A stretch of 64,000 nucleotides of DNA, from the NCBI GenBank assembly GCA_037953745.1, contig JBAKBP010007966.1:31126-95125 (forward strand), written 5' to 3'. Origin of the DNA: Lithodes maja (Eukaryota > Arthropoda > Malacostraca > Decapoda > Lithodidae). The notes under the pieces are model-generated. The model was given only the letters and a program-made list of their open reading frames with translations, did not search any database and was not told where the DNA came from. Of the stretch, positions 12,387 through 22,650 are shown piece after piece; the first letter of the stretch is position 1, and every line of letters begins with the position of its first letter. The translations under genes and the position numbers were made by a program.

Positions 12387-13593
12387 TGCATAAACAATAT
12401 CATACATAAGGAAAGCTTCAATACTATTCTGTATCTACTAATTGAGTAAAGTCTAGCTGGGGTACTGTAGGCAAAAAGGTAGCAGTGACTGAGCAAAAAC
12501 GGCTTGTAGCCTAGCGAAGTCCTCACGACTGTTTAAAGTATTACGTTAAAACTAACAAGTGCACTTTGAGAAATCCAGATCCCTTGTATCTGGTTTTCTC
12601 CTGGCTCCTTGACAAAGTAAAAACAAACTGTTAATAAAATACAGGGTGGTTAGGCTCTTGCCCTCACGCACTGTAAATTATAAACTCAACACAGTCAGTC
12701 GCGAAGACAACCTAGGCTTCACTGAACCGAAACGAGTATGCAGGTTTATCGCTTAACCACTGCATCAAACAACAACTCGTAACACAGAAAAGCCTTACCC
12801 CAGTCTAGCATTACCTAGACCAGCAGAAAACAGGAATAATAATAATAACACACAGGGAAATGCATATACAAGTGCAACAAACATAAATCAATCTTATTCT
12901 AAGTTAACCCTTCCAAAATAGGCTATCTAATAGGCAAGTATCTCGTGAGAACTCAAGCGATAATACGTTGGCTGACTAGCTCTGCACCAACGGGACAATG
13001 GAAGTTAAACAGGGCAGGGAAAAGAGGAGATAAGAATGTAAGGTAGTAGAGAAAGTTCCCATCAGTCAGAAGAATATATATAGTTAGCAAGGGAAATGAG
13101 AAGTCGCTCTGCCTAATGAGTTCTGATGAAAAAATGGCTAGACTTCCCTTTTATACCCGGCCCTCTAGTGAGCCCAACGTGAACTACTAAGGACCGCCCA
13201 CTGACAACCATTACGTAATTTCTCTCTCCTCTGGGATACACAAAGGCTCCCCTAGCACTGAGGGAGGGAGGAATGCGAGTGAGTTAGGCCTACCTCCTGC
13301 CTGGCGTACCCACTGACCCCTAACTGTGGCTGTTTCTCTTCCCATCATTACAAATAAGTTTTACACACAATACTTATAACTAATGATATCAAATAGAACT
13401 CGTTGACTCAGATGAAAACAAAATACATATTCATAATACTTATAGTACAACGGCTCACATGAACTAAGTTAGGAAACTCTACATAGACTACAGCCAAAGT
13501 TCCTGCCCTGACGATCCTAGCGAGAGTGGGGCATGACTAGGCGTTCTGTACAGCATGCTCACACGTTGACATGCGTCACAATATATATATATA

Positions 13594-14344
13594 TGCTGGC
13601 TCGCTACCACTCGCCAGGAAAATATTGACACCTGGATGCATAAAGAAAAACATGGAAGGTCCACGAATTCTTACGAGTGGGCAAGAGACTATAGGCATCC
13701 GAGCGTACAGTTTGCCACACATATTCTATTCCGTTGGGGTCGTGATTTGGCAGAGCTTCACCCACCTCCCCAACCCTCCCCCCCTACTAATAGGAGATAG
13801 AGTGAGGGAGGGGGGTTGGGGAGGGGGGTGAAGCGTTGCCAAATCACGACCCCAATGGGATAGAATATGTGCGGCAAACTGTACATGCAAAGCTCTCAGG
13901 TGACGGCGCTATACTCTATTTTTTTTCCAGCTGATGGTAAATTGAATCCCTTAGTAGCTGATTTATCGATACTTAATGGAAATATATGAAACTACAGTGG
14001 CTGTGTGTCGTATCAATGCCAAGTTTTCATCATTAACATCATATTTCACTACAAAATCTACCTTATAGCTGAATAACTAAGATAGAAACATGCAATTTAC
14101 CCTCAGCTGGAAAAAATAAACTATAGTAATTTGGGCGTCACTGAGAGATTCTGAACACATGTGCTAATAATTAGTGTGTAATTATAGAACCCTCCCAGAT
14201 TAAGGGAGCCCACCTCGCTTTTTTTCTCTTTCTCTCCCTCTCTCTTTGGGTTTTATCTATTCGGCCCCAATCAGCCTACTGTTTAAAGATGTTTACCCCC
14301 ATCCAGGTGTCAATATTTTCCTGGCGAGCAGTGGCGAGCCAGCA
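13594..14344. mobile_element. MITE-like element with 45-bp terminal inverted repeats, TA-rich target
   Basis: 13594-13638 (TGCTGGCTCGCTACCACTCG...) and 14300-14344 are inverted copies with a few mismatches. Both ends abut an ATATATAT run, which suggests insertion at TA. No transposase frame is visible, so it would be non-autonomous. It begins 13 bp after the minus-strand LTR end. Confidence 0.7.
13705..13884. repeat. Long imperfect palindrome (about 80-bp arms)
   Basis: 13705-13785 (GTACAGTTTGCCACACATAT...) and 13806-13884 (...AATATGTGCGGCAAACTGTAC) are reverse complements with a short spacer of about 20 bp. The inner arm is C-rich on one side and G-rich on the other. It lies inside the element at 13594-14344 and could extrude as a cruciform. 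Confidence 0.85.
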
Positions 14345-14434
14345 TATATATATATTTTTGTTTTGACAACAAGCTAAATTTTTAATTTTTTCGAAAGAAA
14401 AATGTCTTTGGCGAAGCCGGATATCTCCATACAA

Positions 14435-14520
14435 TGCTGGCTCGCTATCGCTCGCCAGGAAGAAATCGACACCTGGATGGGGATAAACGTCTTAAAACAG
14501 TTGGCTGAATGAGGCCGAAT
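14435..14520. repeat. Second copy of the MITE terminal sequence
   Basis: TGCTGGCTCGCTATCGCTCG onward matches, in inverted orientation, the ~85 bp up to 14344, including the part inside the terminal repeat (GTAAACATCTTTAAACAG versus ATAAACGTCTTAAAACAG). A second related insertion or a fold-back arrangement. Confidence 0.65.
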
Positions 14521-15139
14521 GGATACAAGCCAGGGAAAAAAAAAAGAGAGAAAAGGAGAGAAAGATTAATAAAAGCCGGTGACCCCCCTTAACCTGCAGC
14601 TGTAGCCACCCTCAGATAGGGCCTACTCCACTTCACTTCTAGGTTTCATTTCAAGGCGGGAAAGGTTTATTTATTGGTAATTTTATTTACTCTCCAAGAT
14701 CTAGACAAATCTGTACATTTTTCGGTAGCATTTTTTTTTTTTTTTTGGCCGAAGGTCTATGCCCAAGAGGGAGTATTGGAAAAAAATAAAAAATAAAATA
14801 GGGAAAAAGATAACTAATATTTCAGAGGGCTCTGGAGGTCCGATTGCATTTGTTTCATCTAAAATTACACCATGCCCCATGATTGAGGGCATGAATACAT
14901 TAATTAATAGCTCAAAAAACCGACCACTGCCCCCTTAAGTGAGGGTTGATTTTTAATGTAATCTAGTATTTGGTTCCAGATAATAGGCCCCAGGTACGTA
15001 ACAGTGTCGGAATATTGTTAACGGGGGGGGGGGGGGGGGGGGGGAACTGTAGGAGCAGGTTTGGTTATAATAATTGTAATGCCCACGAAAATATCCCGCA
15101 ACCCCAATAATGTACTACCCGAGCTGACGTCAGGTATAG
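14521..15139. other. Non-coding; contains a G homopolymer
   Basis: No gene seen. A run of 22 G lies at 15023-15044, preceded by AAC. The rest is AT-rich with A and T runs (for example T run near 14731-14747). Confidence 0.7.
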
Positions 15140-15480
15140 TGTAAAATAGTCGTTGATGGGAAGTCCAACAAACTCATCACGTGAATCACCACGAGACTAT
15201 CACCTGGTTCTTACAAATCGGACTAAGGTTACTATACTTTTGTACGTCCGTGGTAGTACAGTGGATTAGCGCGCGGGCCTGGTTGACCTATGATGGTCAT
15301 GGTCACTAAACCAGGGTTCGAACCCCACCCAAGGCATCTCAAAACCTGTGGGTTTTTAGGAGGGTTAAACTCCCTTCAGAGGTTCGAGCCCCGTGCCAGG
15401 CCCCAGGAAAGGTTGACCCTAAGTGGGCCTGGGGAGTTGTCAGGACAGAAAAATTCCCTTCACACCCAGCATTTCAATAA
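15140..15480 (+). mobile_element. tRNA-related SINE-like repeat, copy 1
   Basis: A shared block (about 15149-15235, with ACTATCACCTGGTTCTTACA) is followed by a tRNA-like part: GTGGTAGTACAGTGGATTAG (A-box-like) and GGGTTCGAACCCC (B box) at about 15250-15330. Two other copies lie at 26815 and 28190 with the same order. A TRNA-like segment downstream of a conserved block is unlike the usual head-first SINE. Confidence 0.65.
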
Positions 15481-15620
15481 TAATAATAATAATAGTAATA
15501 TTTATTAAACATAATATGTTACAAATATGACATGTACCAGCTTTGCATAATTCTAACCAAGGATAGCCCAATAAGGCCGTTAGGCGTATTTCCATTGGGG
15601 TCCTTGTGGGATTAAGTTAG
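15474..15620 (-). mobile_element. SINE fragment sharing the 3' part of the SINE at 55858
   Basis: An (AAT)n run is followed by GGATAGCCCAATAAGGCCGT and GTATTTCCATTGGGGTCC, which matches the block at 55902-55950 beside the tRNA-like SINE. The tRNA-like head is missing here, so it is truncated. Confidence 0.65.
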
Positions 15621-15889
15621 CTGGGGAAAAAGGGGAGAATACAAAATGTAAATATAGCCAGGGTGATCTACATTTCGCTTGCGATTTGAAGTTTAGTAAT
15701 ACAGTATCTTCGATTTTTAAAGATCTGACACTGTTTAAAAAGTGGTGCAGTATGTTCTAGGTAATGACTGTTGGTAATTACTCTGATAATCTTCTTATAT
15801 TGTAGTTGTAAAGTAATGAGGTGTGTAGCCGGGTAAGTTGTACTACATATTATATTACAGTTGTTTAGGAGGGAGTATACATGAGCATA

Positions 15890-16099
15890 AAGCCGGTATC
15901 ACACGAGAGCTTTTATAGTCAACATTCGATCATCAACAATTTTCTGGCAACATTTATGGACTATTTTGCACTGACATCGGAAACTAGACTGTTGGGAGAA
16001 GCATTTAGGTAACCGAAATATTGTAAATGTTGACCTCATAAGCTGCCAGATCAGTGAGGATAAATGTTGAGTGAAAAAACGCTCGTGTGATACCGGCTT
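15890..16099. mobile_element. MITE, ~27-bp terminal inverted repeats
   Basis: AAGCCGGTATCACACGAG at 15890 and its reverse complement ending at 16099 bound a 210-bp non-coding unit. The outer flanks are AT-rich, and I could not settle the target duplication. Confidence 0.75.
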
Positions 16100-16289
16100 A
16101 ATAAAGACTTGTGAGTACCTTAGTTGGCATAAGGTCACGCACTTAATAAAACATTCCAACGAGTCTAGAAATTTTAAGGGAAAGGATAATAATGTGATTT
16201 TTTAAATTTAAAGAATAATCTATGATTACTCCAAGAAACTTATGACTATTTTTGTTATATGTGAGTGAGGGAGACAGAAGGCAGAACTG
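16100..16289. other. Old LINE remnant left of the family-A insertion
   Basis: The last ~30 bp (16262-16293) join sensibly with the LINE sequence that resumes at 24477 once the insertion is ignored. The remainder is AT-rich with no gene visible. Confidence 0.4.
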
Positions 16290-16293
16290 GCTG

Positions 16294-18115
16294 TGTGACG
16301 CATGTCGAGTATGAGCATGCTGTACAGAACGCCCAGTCAGGCCCCACTCTCGCTAGGATCGTCAGGGCAGGAACTTTGGCTGTAGTCTGTGTAGAGTTTC
16401 CTAACTCAGTTTATGTGAACCGTTGTACTATAAGTATTATCATTATGTATTTTGTTTTCTTCTAAGTCAACGAGTTCTATTTTATATCATTAGATATAAG
16501 TATTGTGTGTGGGATTTATATATATATAATGATGCGAAGAGAGAGAGAGTTATGTAACACCGACCAGTGAGCGCGCCACGAGGGGTAGGCCTAATTCCCC
16601 CCTCCCTCCCCCCTCATCCAGAGCGTGGGAATCCTTTGTCGATCCCAGATTGAGAGAGCGAATGTGACGTCATGATTGCCGTTATGCTCGCTACGGGGCC
16701 GAGTATAAAAAGGGAGGTCTCGCCATTTTTAGATCAGAACTCATCAGGCAAAGCGACCTCTCATATCCCTTGCAACTATCCATATTCTTCCGACTGATGT
16801 GAACTTTCTCTACTCTCTGAACAGCCTATCTTCCTCGCTTCTCGTCCCTGTGTAACCTCCATGACCCCTTTGGTGCAGACTTAGTCAGCCAAAGTATTAT
16901 CGCTTGAGTTCTCACGAGATAAGTGCCTGTTAGATAGCCTATTTTTGGAAGGGTTAACTAGAATAGGATTGATTGATGTTTGTTGCACTCGTATATGTAT
17001 TTCCCTGTGTACTATTATTCATGTTCCTGTTTTCTGCTGGTTTAGGTAATGCTAGACTGGGATAGGGTTCCTCGAGTTGTGATTTCCTATGAGTGCTAGG
17101 TTGGTTGAACCAGCACAATTGCAACGGAGACGTGGGAAGCCTAGGGGGTCTTTTTGATTGTGTACCGTGGGAGTTTAGCACTGTGTTGCGAGTGAGGGCT
17201 TTTGCCTGTGCCACCCAACACTGTGCTATCTCATTTGCTTGACTTTGAGAGGATCGCCAGGAGAGAACCAGATACTAGTGATCTGGATCTCTCAAGAGAG
17301 CATCCCGTCAATTACCGTAATTTGGCCGCACAGTCTTAAGGACCTCGCTAGGCTACGAGCCGCTTGCTCAGCCATTGTCTCTTAACCTTAGATATCCCAG
17401 CTAGACTTTGCTCGACCAGCAGATACAGCATAGTATTGAAGCTTCTCCTTATGTATATTATTGTTTAAGCACTATTGATTTCATGTGTGGCACGCTTAGC
17501 TACTTCAGAGATTAGTGGCCCACGAGCACAATCTTAGTAGGCTATTGCCAGTGCATTGTCGGAGTACTTCTTCTTAATGTTTGCCATATCCTATTGCTTA
17601 TTCTTATAATTCTTCTTATGTCAATTTAAAGCCTTTAATTACCAGTGAGTTATTCATTAAATTGCTGTTCAAAATCCGATACTTACTTCTTATGAGTATT
17701 CGAGAAGCATCTAACTTATCAGAAGATTCCTTGCTTGATGCTCGAGGACTATTGTTTAACGTAACGTAATAGTGCCGATCCGAAGTAGAGGGAGGAGGAC
17801 TTCTTAAGTTCTTAGTTCAAGGGTGGATTACTTCGGCTTCGGCCAACACTATTCTTTAGTGTTGTAGTACTTTCTTCTTGGTTTGATTGTTGACCAGACT
17901 AGATAACTCCCGTCTTGCTATTAGTCTGTTGTGTGAAACGCTAGTACCGAGTTCTTGTATACCCCGTTATAGCAGATAGAACTCTGGAGGGTAGTGGCGT
18001 TTTTGTTCGGCTGGCAGTACTCTGGGGTTGGGATCGTGTGTTTTCCGTTGTGGCAGCGAGCCATACTCGAGTCCTGTGTAAGAGCCCTAGTGTACCCGAG
18101 TGCCCGGTCGTAACA
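16294..18115 (+). repeat. 5' LTR of the family-A element
   Basis: Starts TGTGACGCATGTCG and ends GGTCGTAACA. It contains GGGCCGAGTATAAAAAGGGA at about 16697-16716, a likely TATA box (TATAAAAA), so transcription probably starts near 16730. The same TATA context occurs in the solo LTR at about 42509. Confidence 0.93.
16701..16710 (+). promoter_or_regulatory. TATA box of the family-A 5' LTR
   Basis: AGTATAAAAAGG lies about 400 bp into the LTR and is kept in all full-length family-A LTRs, including the solo copy in the minisatellite. This is the expected place for the retrotransposon promoter. No start site can be proven from sequence. Confidence 0.6.
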
Positions 18116-18117
18116 AA

Positions 18118-18135
18118 TGGCGACCTTGCTTAGGA
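18118..18135 (+). other. Primer-binding site
   Basis: TGGCGACCTTGCTTAGGA begins three bases after the LTR end, the standard position for tRNA priming. The family-B element has TGGCGACCTTGCACAAGA at 63665. Confidence 0.75.
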
Positions 18136-18329
18136 TTTTGTGAACAGTATAAATTTTTTGCAGAGTTGTACAACATTTGTTTGTTGGTACTTTAGCGTAC
18201 ATATTGAAGAATATTTTTTTTTGTAAGGCAATTAGGAGAGCATTTAAGAGACTCCAGTTAATTTAGTAATTAGTGCTTGCATAAGGGAGTTTAACACTTT
18301 TGTCTCGAGAATTTTTGGTGAACTTCAGT

Positions 18330-21300
18330 ATGTCGGGCCCTAGTATTGACGAGGAGCGAGAGATGCCATTTGAGGAGGTGCCGTTAGTAACTAGTGAGGA
18401 GGATGCTAGACTTTTTGTGAGTAAGCAGTACCATGTGACGGAGGAGAGGCTGACTGGGGTGAATGTTTATGGCTTGCACCTGATAGCCAAGGTTTTGGGT
18501 CTATCCAATGTAGGAGGGATGTCCAAGGGGGAGCTGATTTCCTGGGTGTTGCGTGGGCGACATGGGGTTTCGGAGGAGAGGGCGTTTGGGGGGGTTCCTC
18601 CCCAGATCCCCTCTCACTCGACTCCCACAGTGCCGTCCACTCAGTTGCCGGAGGTTAGCACTCTCCCACAGAGGGATGAGAATTGGAAGATTGGAGTGCC
18701 CTCGGGCGGTGCGTATGGTGGTTCCCCAGTTCTTGCCCCCCCTCCTTCAGTAGTGACAGCTCCCTCTTCCTGCCTGTCTCCAGATATGATATTTAGACTT
18801 GAGCTTGCTAAAATTGAGTCTAGGAAGTATGAGATTGAGGCTGAGTCTAGAAAGCAGGAGAATGAGACTAAGAGGCATGAGATTGAGGTTGAGGCTAGGA
18901 AGCAGGAGAATGAGACTAGGAGGCATGAGATTGAGGCTGAGACTAGGAGGCATGAGGCTGAGCTTAGGTACGACTCAGAGAAATATTGTGCTCAAATAGA
19001 TTTAGATAAGACTCGTGCAGAGTCGACAGGGATTCGGATGGGCCGTGAGGGCCAAGTAAGAGAACAGTCCTTGTCCCACTTAGTCAAATTGGTGCCGGCA
19101 TTTAGTGAAACTGAAGTCACAGAATTTTTTAATCGTTTTGAGAAGAAGTGTAGGGAGCATAATTGGCCTGAAGAGAAGTGGGCAGCTCTAGTCTCCTCCA
19201 GACTTACGGGTAAGGGTCTGAAGGCTTATGATGCACTGCCTTTAGAGTCTTGCATTGACTACCCAGAATTGAAGAGAGCTGTCCTACGGGCATACGAGTT
19301 GCAACCAGAAACATATCGATTGAAGTTTCGGGGTGTTACGAAGACTAGGGAGGCGACCTTTCTTGAACATGCCCGGGACTTAAAAGATGCACTTGCTAAC
19401 TGGACACGTTCTGAGAAAGCTGAGACGGCCGAACAGTTGACTGAGCTGTTTCTGCTCGAGCAGTTTTATAAGTGTACTGGTGCAGATATGACTTTAACTA
19501 TTAAAGAAAAGAACCCTAAAACTCTACAGGAGGCAGCTGAGATGGCTGACCTCCGGCTATCATTAATTCGTGGGTGCGGGTCTGCCCAGCGTAGTGAGGC
19601 AGGTAACAAGGGGCGTGACACCCCACCCCCCCGAGTTAGTGATATACATTATGCAAACAAGTACAAGAGCTATGATACCAAGACTGACCACAAGACTAAC
19701 ACCGTCCCATTTAAGAAGGGGCCGGGCCCTTCCCAGTACCAAGGGAAGCCCAGAGGGGAGTTGGAGTGTTATCTTTGTCATGAAAAGGGGCACTTTGCAA
19801 GAGTCTGTCCTAGCAAACCACCTACAGCAGCTGTGTCTTTGGCCTGCAACATTGGTGTGTCTCCGAAGTCTTCTGAGTTTGCCCGGGGCAGTTCGTCAGA
19901 GGCTGAGGCACAGCCAATGCAGAAACACCTGAGAGGCTCGAACCCTGCTCAGGATGTTTTTTGCGACCATAGAGGACGGGGTTGCGTGATGTGGGCGGGG
20001 CGCAAGCATGGAGTAGAGGTCTTGCGTGATACAGGTGCTTCCCAGACTCTGATGAACAATTTGACTGGCTACCCTATAAATGCGGCTCGGGTGGTAGTGG
20101 TGCAGGGTATTAATGCAACTCGGTCATACCCGCTGGTGCGGTTGGAGTTGGAGGTGGATGGTGTGGCACGTGAATTGGATGTTGGGATTGTGGAGAAACT
20201 GCCAGTGGAGGGCGTCGACCTTCTTCTCGGCAACGACTTTGCAATGCCCGCTTCTGAGGTTCTACCCTTAGTCGTTGCCGAGAGGCCGGCCGACGTGAGT
20301 GGGGGAGAACAAGAGTGTGTCGAGCGGTGCCAGGCACAACCCATGGCGTGTGTTGTCACCCGAGCTCGGGCAGCTAAAGTGTCACAGCCTAGTCCTCCGT
20401 CTTCAGACCAGCAGAGGAACGATCAACAGGAGGAGGCTAAAGCTGGAGTTGGTTTTAAGAGTTTTGACTCGGCGGCTCTCCTGGGTGATTTAGTATTGGC
20501 ACCTATGTTGGAGTCTGGAGAGGCCCCAGGACCTGTCACAGTTAGTGAGGAGGTAGGGCCGGAAGAGACTCCGGGGCAGCAACGTTGCACACGGAGAGAA
20601 AAAAGGGTTGCTCAGTTTGATATTGGGGAAGGACTTGGGTTGCTTCGGAAGCATCTAGACAGGTTGGTTCCCTCAGATATTTGTAAACTGCAGTTGGAGG
20701 ATCCGGAAGTTCAGAAGTGTGGTAATGGTGCTGTCGAGATTAAACACGAGGACGGGGAAGCATGTCATGTGAACCTGTTGGAGGAGTTTGTGAGGCAACC
20801 ACCTGAGCAGCCTACTGTCCCTGCGTTGGTCTGCCGCGGCCAAGGTGGAGAAGGAGAGGGGGGCAGTAGGGCACAGGTGGAGGAGAGTAGGGATTGTCAT
20901 GTCTCGGCGAAGCAGTGGGCGGGGGACACGAGTCTGGTGGCTGTGGAAGCGCTAGAGCACCTGTCTGAGCAGCAGTGTGCAGCACTCCAGCACCAGCTCG
21001 GTTCATACCCCACTGGTCGTGCCGAGCCCCTGAGTCTCACAACTCGGGCGGTGCGAGATGTTCCGCAGGCAGGTCATGTGACTGTTAAAAGACCGTTAGC
21101 CTCGTTGTTTCGGTGGTTTAAGGTGGGCGACGAGGCCTTGGCATGGTTGCCAGGTCAGGGTCGACCCATGGCTGCCAAGGGTGGTGGTCAAAAGGAGGAC
21201 ATTGAGCAGATTGGTAGGGTCGGCTGTGGTATCGCAGTGCCCGGTCGTCACATAGCCTCCCAATGCTGCTCTAGTCTAATGCAACAGCCCTACCACAGAC

Positions 21301-22160
21301 CGACTGTATCTGGCCATGTCGCTAAAAGCGGTGATGCTGCGCAGGCAGATGTCGTCACAAGGAATGTGGGGGTGCGCATGTACGGTATCGGCGGGGAAGC
21401 CTTAGCTATAATGAACTGTGGGAGTGACTGCACGGGTGGTACTGATTGTCCCTCTCATGACCTGGCTGTTCTAGGGACGAAGGTGGAGAAGGAGGGAGAC
21501 TACAGGTTAGAAGCTGCGGTCTCGGCTGGGTTGTGGGAGGGCACAAGGCATGTTGTTCGTGGAGACAGTGCAAGGCAGTTATTTACTAGGCTATGGCAGT
21601 ACTTTCGCATGTTTGTTGCTTCTCCAGGCCTGAGGTACGGGGTAGAATCCGACATGCAGGCTGGAGATAGTGCAAGGCTCAGTTTAATTCCCTGCCGTAT
21701 AAATCCTGCTCGACAGCCTATGGTGCAAGCAGAGCTGGATTACGTGTGGACGAAGGCTCTGAGGGATGAGGAATGTCGTGAGTGGTCGTTGCTTGTAGCT
21801 TTGTCCGAGCGTGCTGGAGAGGTATGTGGTTTTGTTGTGGACGGGAGTACCTACCAGTGCAATGTTATGCCCTACGGACTTAAGAATGCACCAGCAACGT
21901 GTCAGAGCCTGATGAATGAAAGTGAAAAGGACAATGATGCGCTGGGGCATTTCGAGATCTATGTTCCAGCCTATGGTCCGGTCGGTGTAGTTTACCCAGA
22001 TCATTACCCTCTCAAGATCTTGGACCCGTTTCACAATCGGAATATGAGGCTGACCAGGTGGTCACTAAGGTTATTGGTATATAACCTGGACATAAGCCAT
22101 ATTGCCGGTTGTGACAACGAGGTTGCATGTGGTCGTTCAGGGGTATATGATCCTGGGTAA
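18330..22160 (+). CDS. gag: Gag-protease-remnant polyprotein of a non-autonomous Gmr1-like element
   Basis: Single open frame, 1,276 residues from ATG 18330 (MSGPSIDEER). The frame is open further upstream only from a TTG. In order: an N-terminal region; a proline-rich linker; an E/R-rich repeat (156-218) with units like KQENETRRHEIE; capsid with a SCAN-like EQLTELFLLEQFYK (about 368-381); a zinc knuckle C480, C483, H488, C493; retropepsin D567 in LRDTGAS and LLLGNDF (631-637). At about 810 the frame jumps from EIKHEDGE to CHVNLLEEF, so the integrase finger and core that should lie between are gone. Residues ~925-1120 hold pieces resembling integrase (FKVGDEALAWLPGQ; SARQLFTRLWQYF; VESDMQ). 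RT keeps only its edges (VMPYGLKNAPAT, 1179-1190), without either catalytic motif. The RNase H end has YPDHYP where an intact copy has YTDHHP. It can supply Gag and protease but not reverse transcription or integration. Confidence 0.92.
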   Translation: MSGPSIDEEREMPFEEVPLVTSEEDARLFVSKQYHVTEERLTGVNVYGLHLIAKVLGLSNVGGMSKGELISWVLRGRHGVSEERAFGGVPPQIPSHSTPTVPSTQLPEVSTLPQRDENWKIGVPSGGAYGGSPVLAPPPSVVTAPSSCLSPDMIFRLELAKIESRKYEIEAESRKQENETKRHEIEVEARKQENETRRHEIEAETRRHEAELRYDSEKYCAQIDLDKTRAESTGIRMGREGQVREQSLSHLVKLVPAFSETEVTEFFNRFEKKCREHNWPEEKWAALVSSRLTGKGLKAYDALPLESCIDYPELKRAVLRAYELQPETYRLKFRGVTKTREATFLEHARDLKDALANWTRSEKAETAEQLTELFLLEQFYKCTGADMTLTIKEKNPKTLQEAAEMADLRLSLIRGCGSAQRSEAGNKGRDTPPPRVSDIHYANKYKSYDTKTDHKTNTVPFKKGPGPSQYQGKPRGELECYLCHEKGHFARVCPSKPPTAAVSLACNIGVSPKSSEFARGSSSEAEAQPMQKHLRGSNPAQDVFCDHRGRGCVMWAGRKHGVEVLRDTGASQTLMNNLTGYPINAARVVVVQGINATRSYPLVRLELEVDGVARELDVGIVEKLPVEGVDLLLGNDFAMPASEVLPLVVAERPADVSGGEQECVERCQAQPMACVVTRARAAKVSQPSPPSSDQQRNDQQEEAKAGVGFKSFDSAALLGDLVLAPMLESGEAPGPVTVSEEVGPEETPGQQRCTRREKRVAQFDIGEGLGLLRKHLDRLVPSDICKLQLEDPEVQKCGNGAVEIKHEDGEACHVNLLEEFVRQPPEQPTVPALVCRGQGGEGEGGSRAQVEESRDCHVSAKQWAGDTSLVAVEALEHLSEQQCAALQHQLGSYPTGRAEPLSLTTRAVRDVPQAGHVTVKRPLASLFRWFKVGDEALAWLPGQGRPMAAKGGGQKEDIEQIGRVGCGIAVPGRHIASQCCSSLMQQPYHRPTVSGHVAKSGDAAQADVVTRNVGVRMYGIGGEALAIMNCGSDCTGGTDCPSHDLAVLGTKVEKEGDYRLEAAVSAGLWEGTRHVVRGDSARQLFTRLWQYFRMFVASPGLRYGVESDMQAGDSARLSLIPCRINPARQPMVQAELDYVWTKALRDEECREWSLLVALSERAGEVCGFVVDGSTYQCNVMPYGLKNAPATCQSLMNESEKDNDALGHFEIYVPAYGPVGVVYPDHYPLKILDPFHNRNMRLTRWSLRLLVYNLDISHIAGCDNEVACGRSGVYDPG

Positions 22161-22650
22161 ATTGACACACGGGTAGCCTCCTGCTTTGGTTTGAGTAGTA
22201 TTTTGCGCTTGGTGCTTGTTGGCTCGCGGTTGTAGCCCAGTGTATTGGGTCGTAAAGCAGGAGTTGAGCGTTTGGTATAGAAGAAAAATAGGCTGCCCTT
22301 ATAGTGCAGCCGGAAAAAACATATTAAAATATAAAAATCATATAAAAACTCTTTCGTTTTGATGAAGATAATTGTATAAGTTTGTCATAGCCTATAAAGT
22401 GTTTGAGTAGTCCACGAACTATCAAACGGCTGAGCTGCTGTAAGCTCGCTCTGGGAGCATGATATTATGTCTTTTACTATTGTTGGGAGGAGTTATGAAA
22501 TGTGATTTTTTTTTTTTTTTTATAAGATGTGTTTTAGTGGTAAACTCAGCGTTGTTTTAGTGCCATGCGGTCGCTGGGTGTGAGGGGTTTGATGGGGTTC
22601 TGTATATCAGATTTTAGCTCAGGGTTGAGCAAGTAAAATCTTGGGGGAGG
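22161..22650 (+). other. 3' untranslated region with polypurine tract
   Basis: Non-coding. AAAATCTTGGGGGAGG at 22635-22650 touches the 3' LTR and is the plus-strand priming site. There is a T run at 22507-22520. Confidence 0.8.

Larger units (their letters stand above)
9099..13580 (-). mobile_element. Family-A LTR (subtype 2), 5' LTR of the minus-strand element, split by a LINE
   Basis: Two blocks, 9099-9748 and 12387-13580 (together about 1,844 bp), align end to end with the reverse complement of the solo LTR at 42084-43934. The block ends are TGTTACG at 9099 and GCGTCACA at 13580. The gap is filled by a LINE. This subtype differs from the LTRs at 16294 and 22651 in its middle (around 13200-13340). 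Confidence 0.9.

Noticed and set aside
15249..15335. A tRNA gene on the + strand
   Set aside because: The arms do not pair as a full cloverleaf by eye, and the same block recurs with a shared flank at 26815 and 28190.
16954..17214. 86-codon minus frame, repeated at 23311-23571
   Set aside because: Part of the family-A LTR, identical only because the LTRs are identical.
18747..18999. Leu/Ser/Arg-rich frames over the E/R repeat
   Set aside because: Out-of-frame readings of the Gag coiled-coil repeat.
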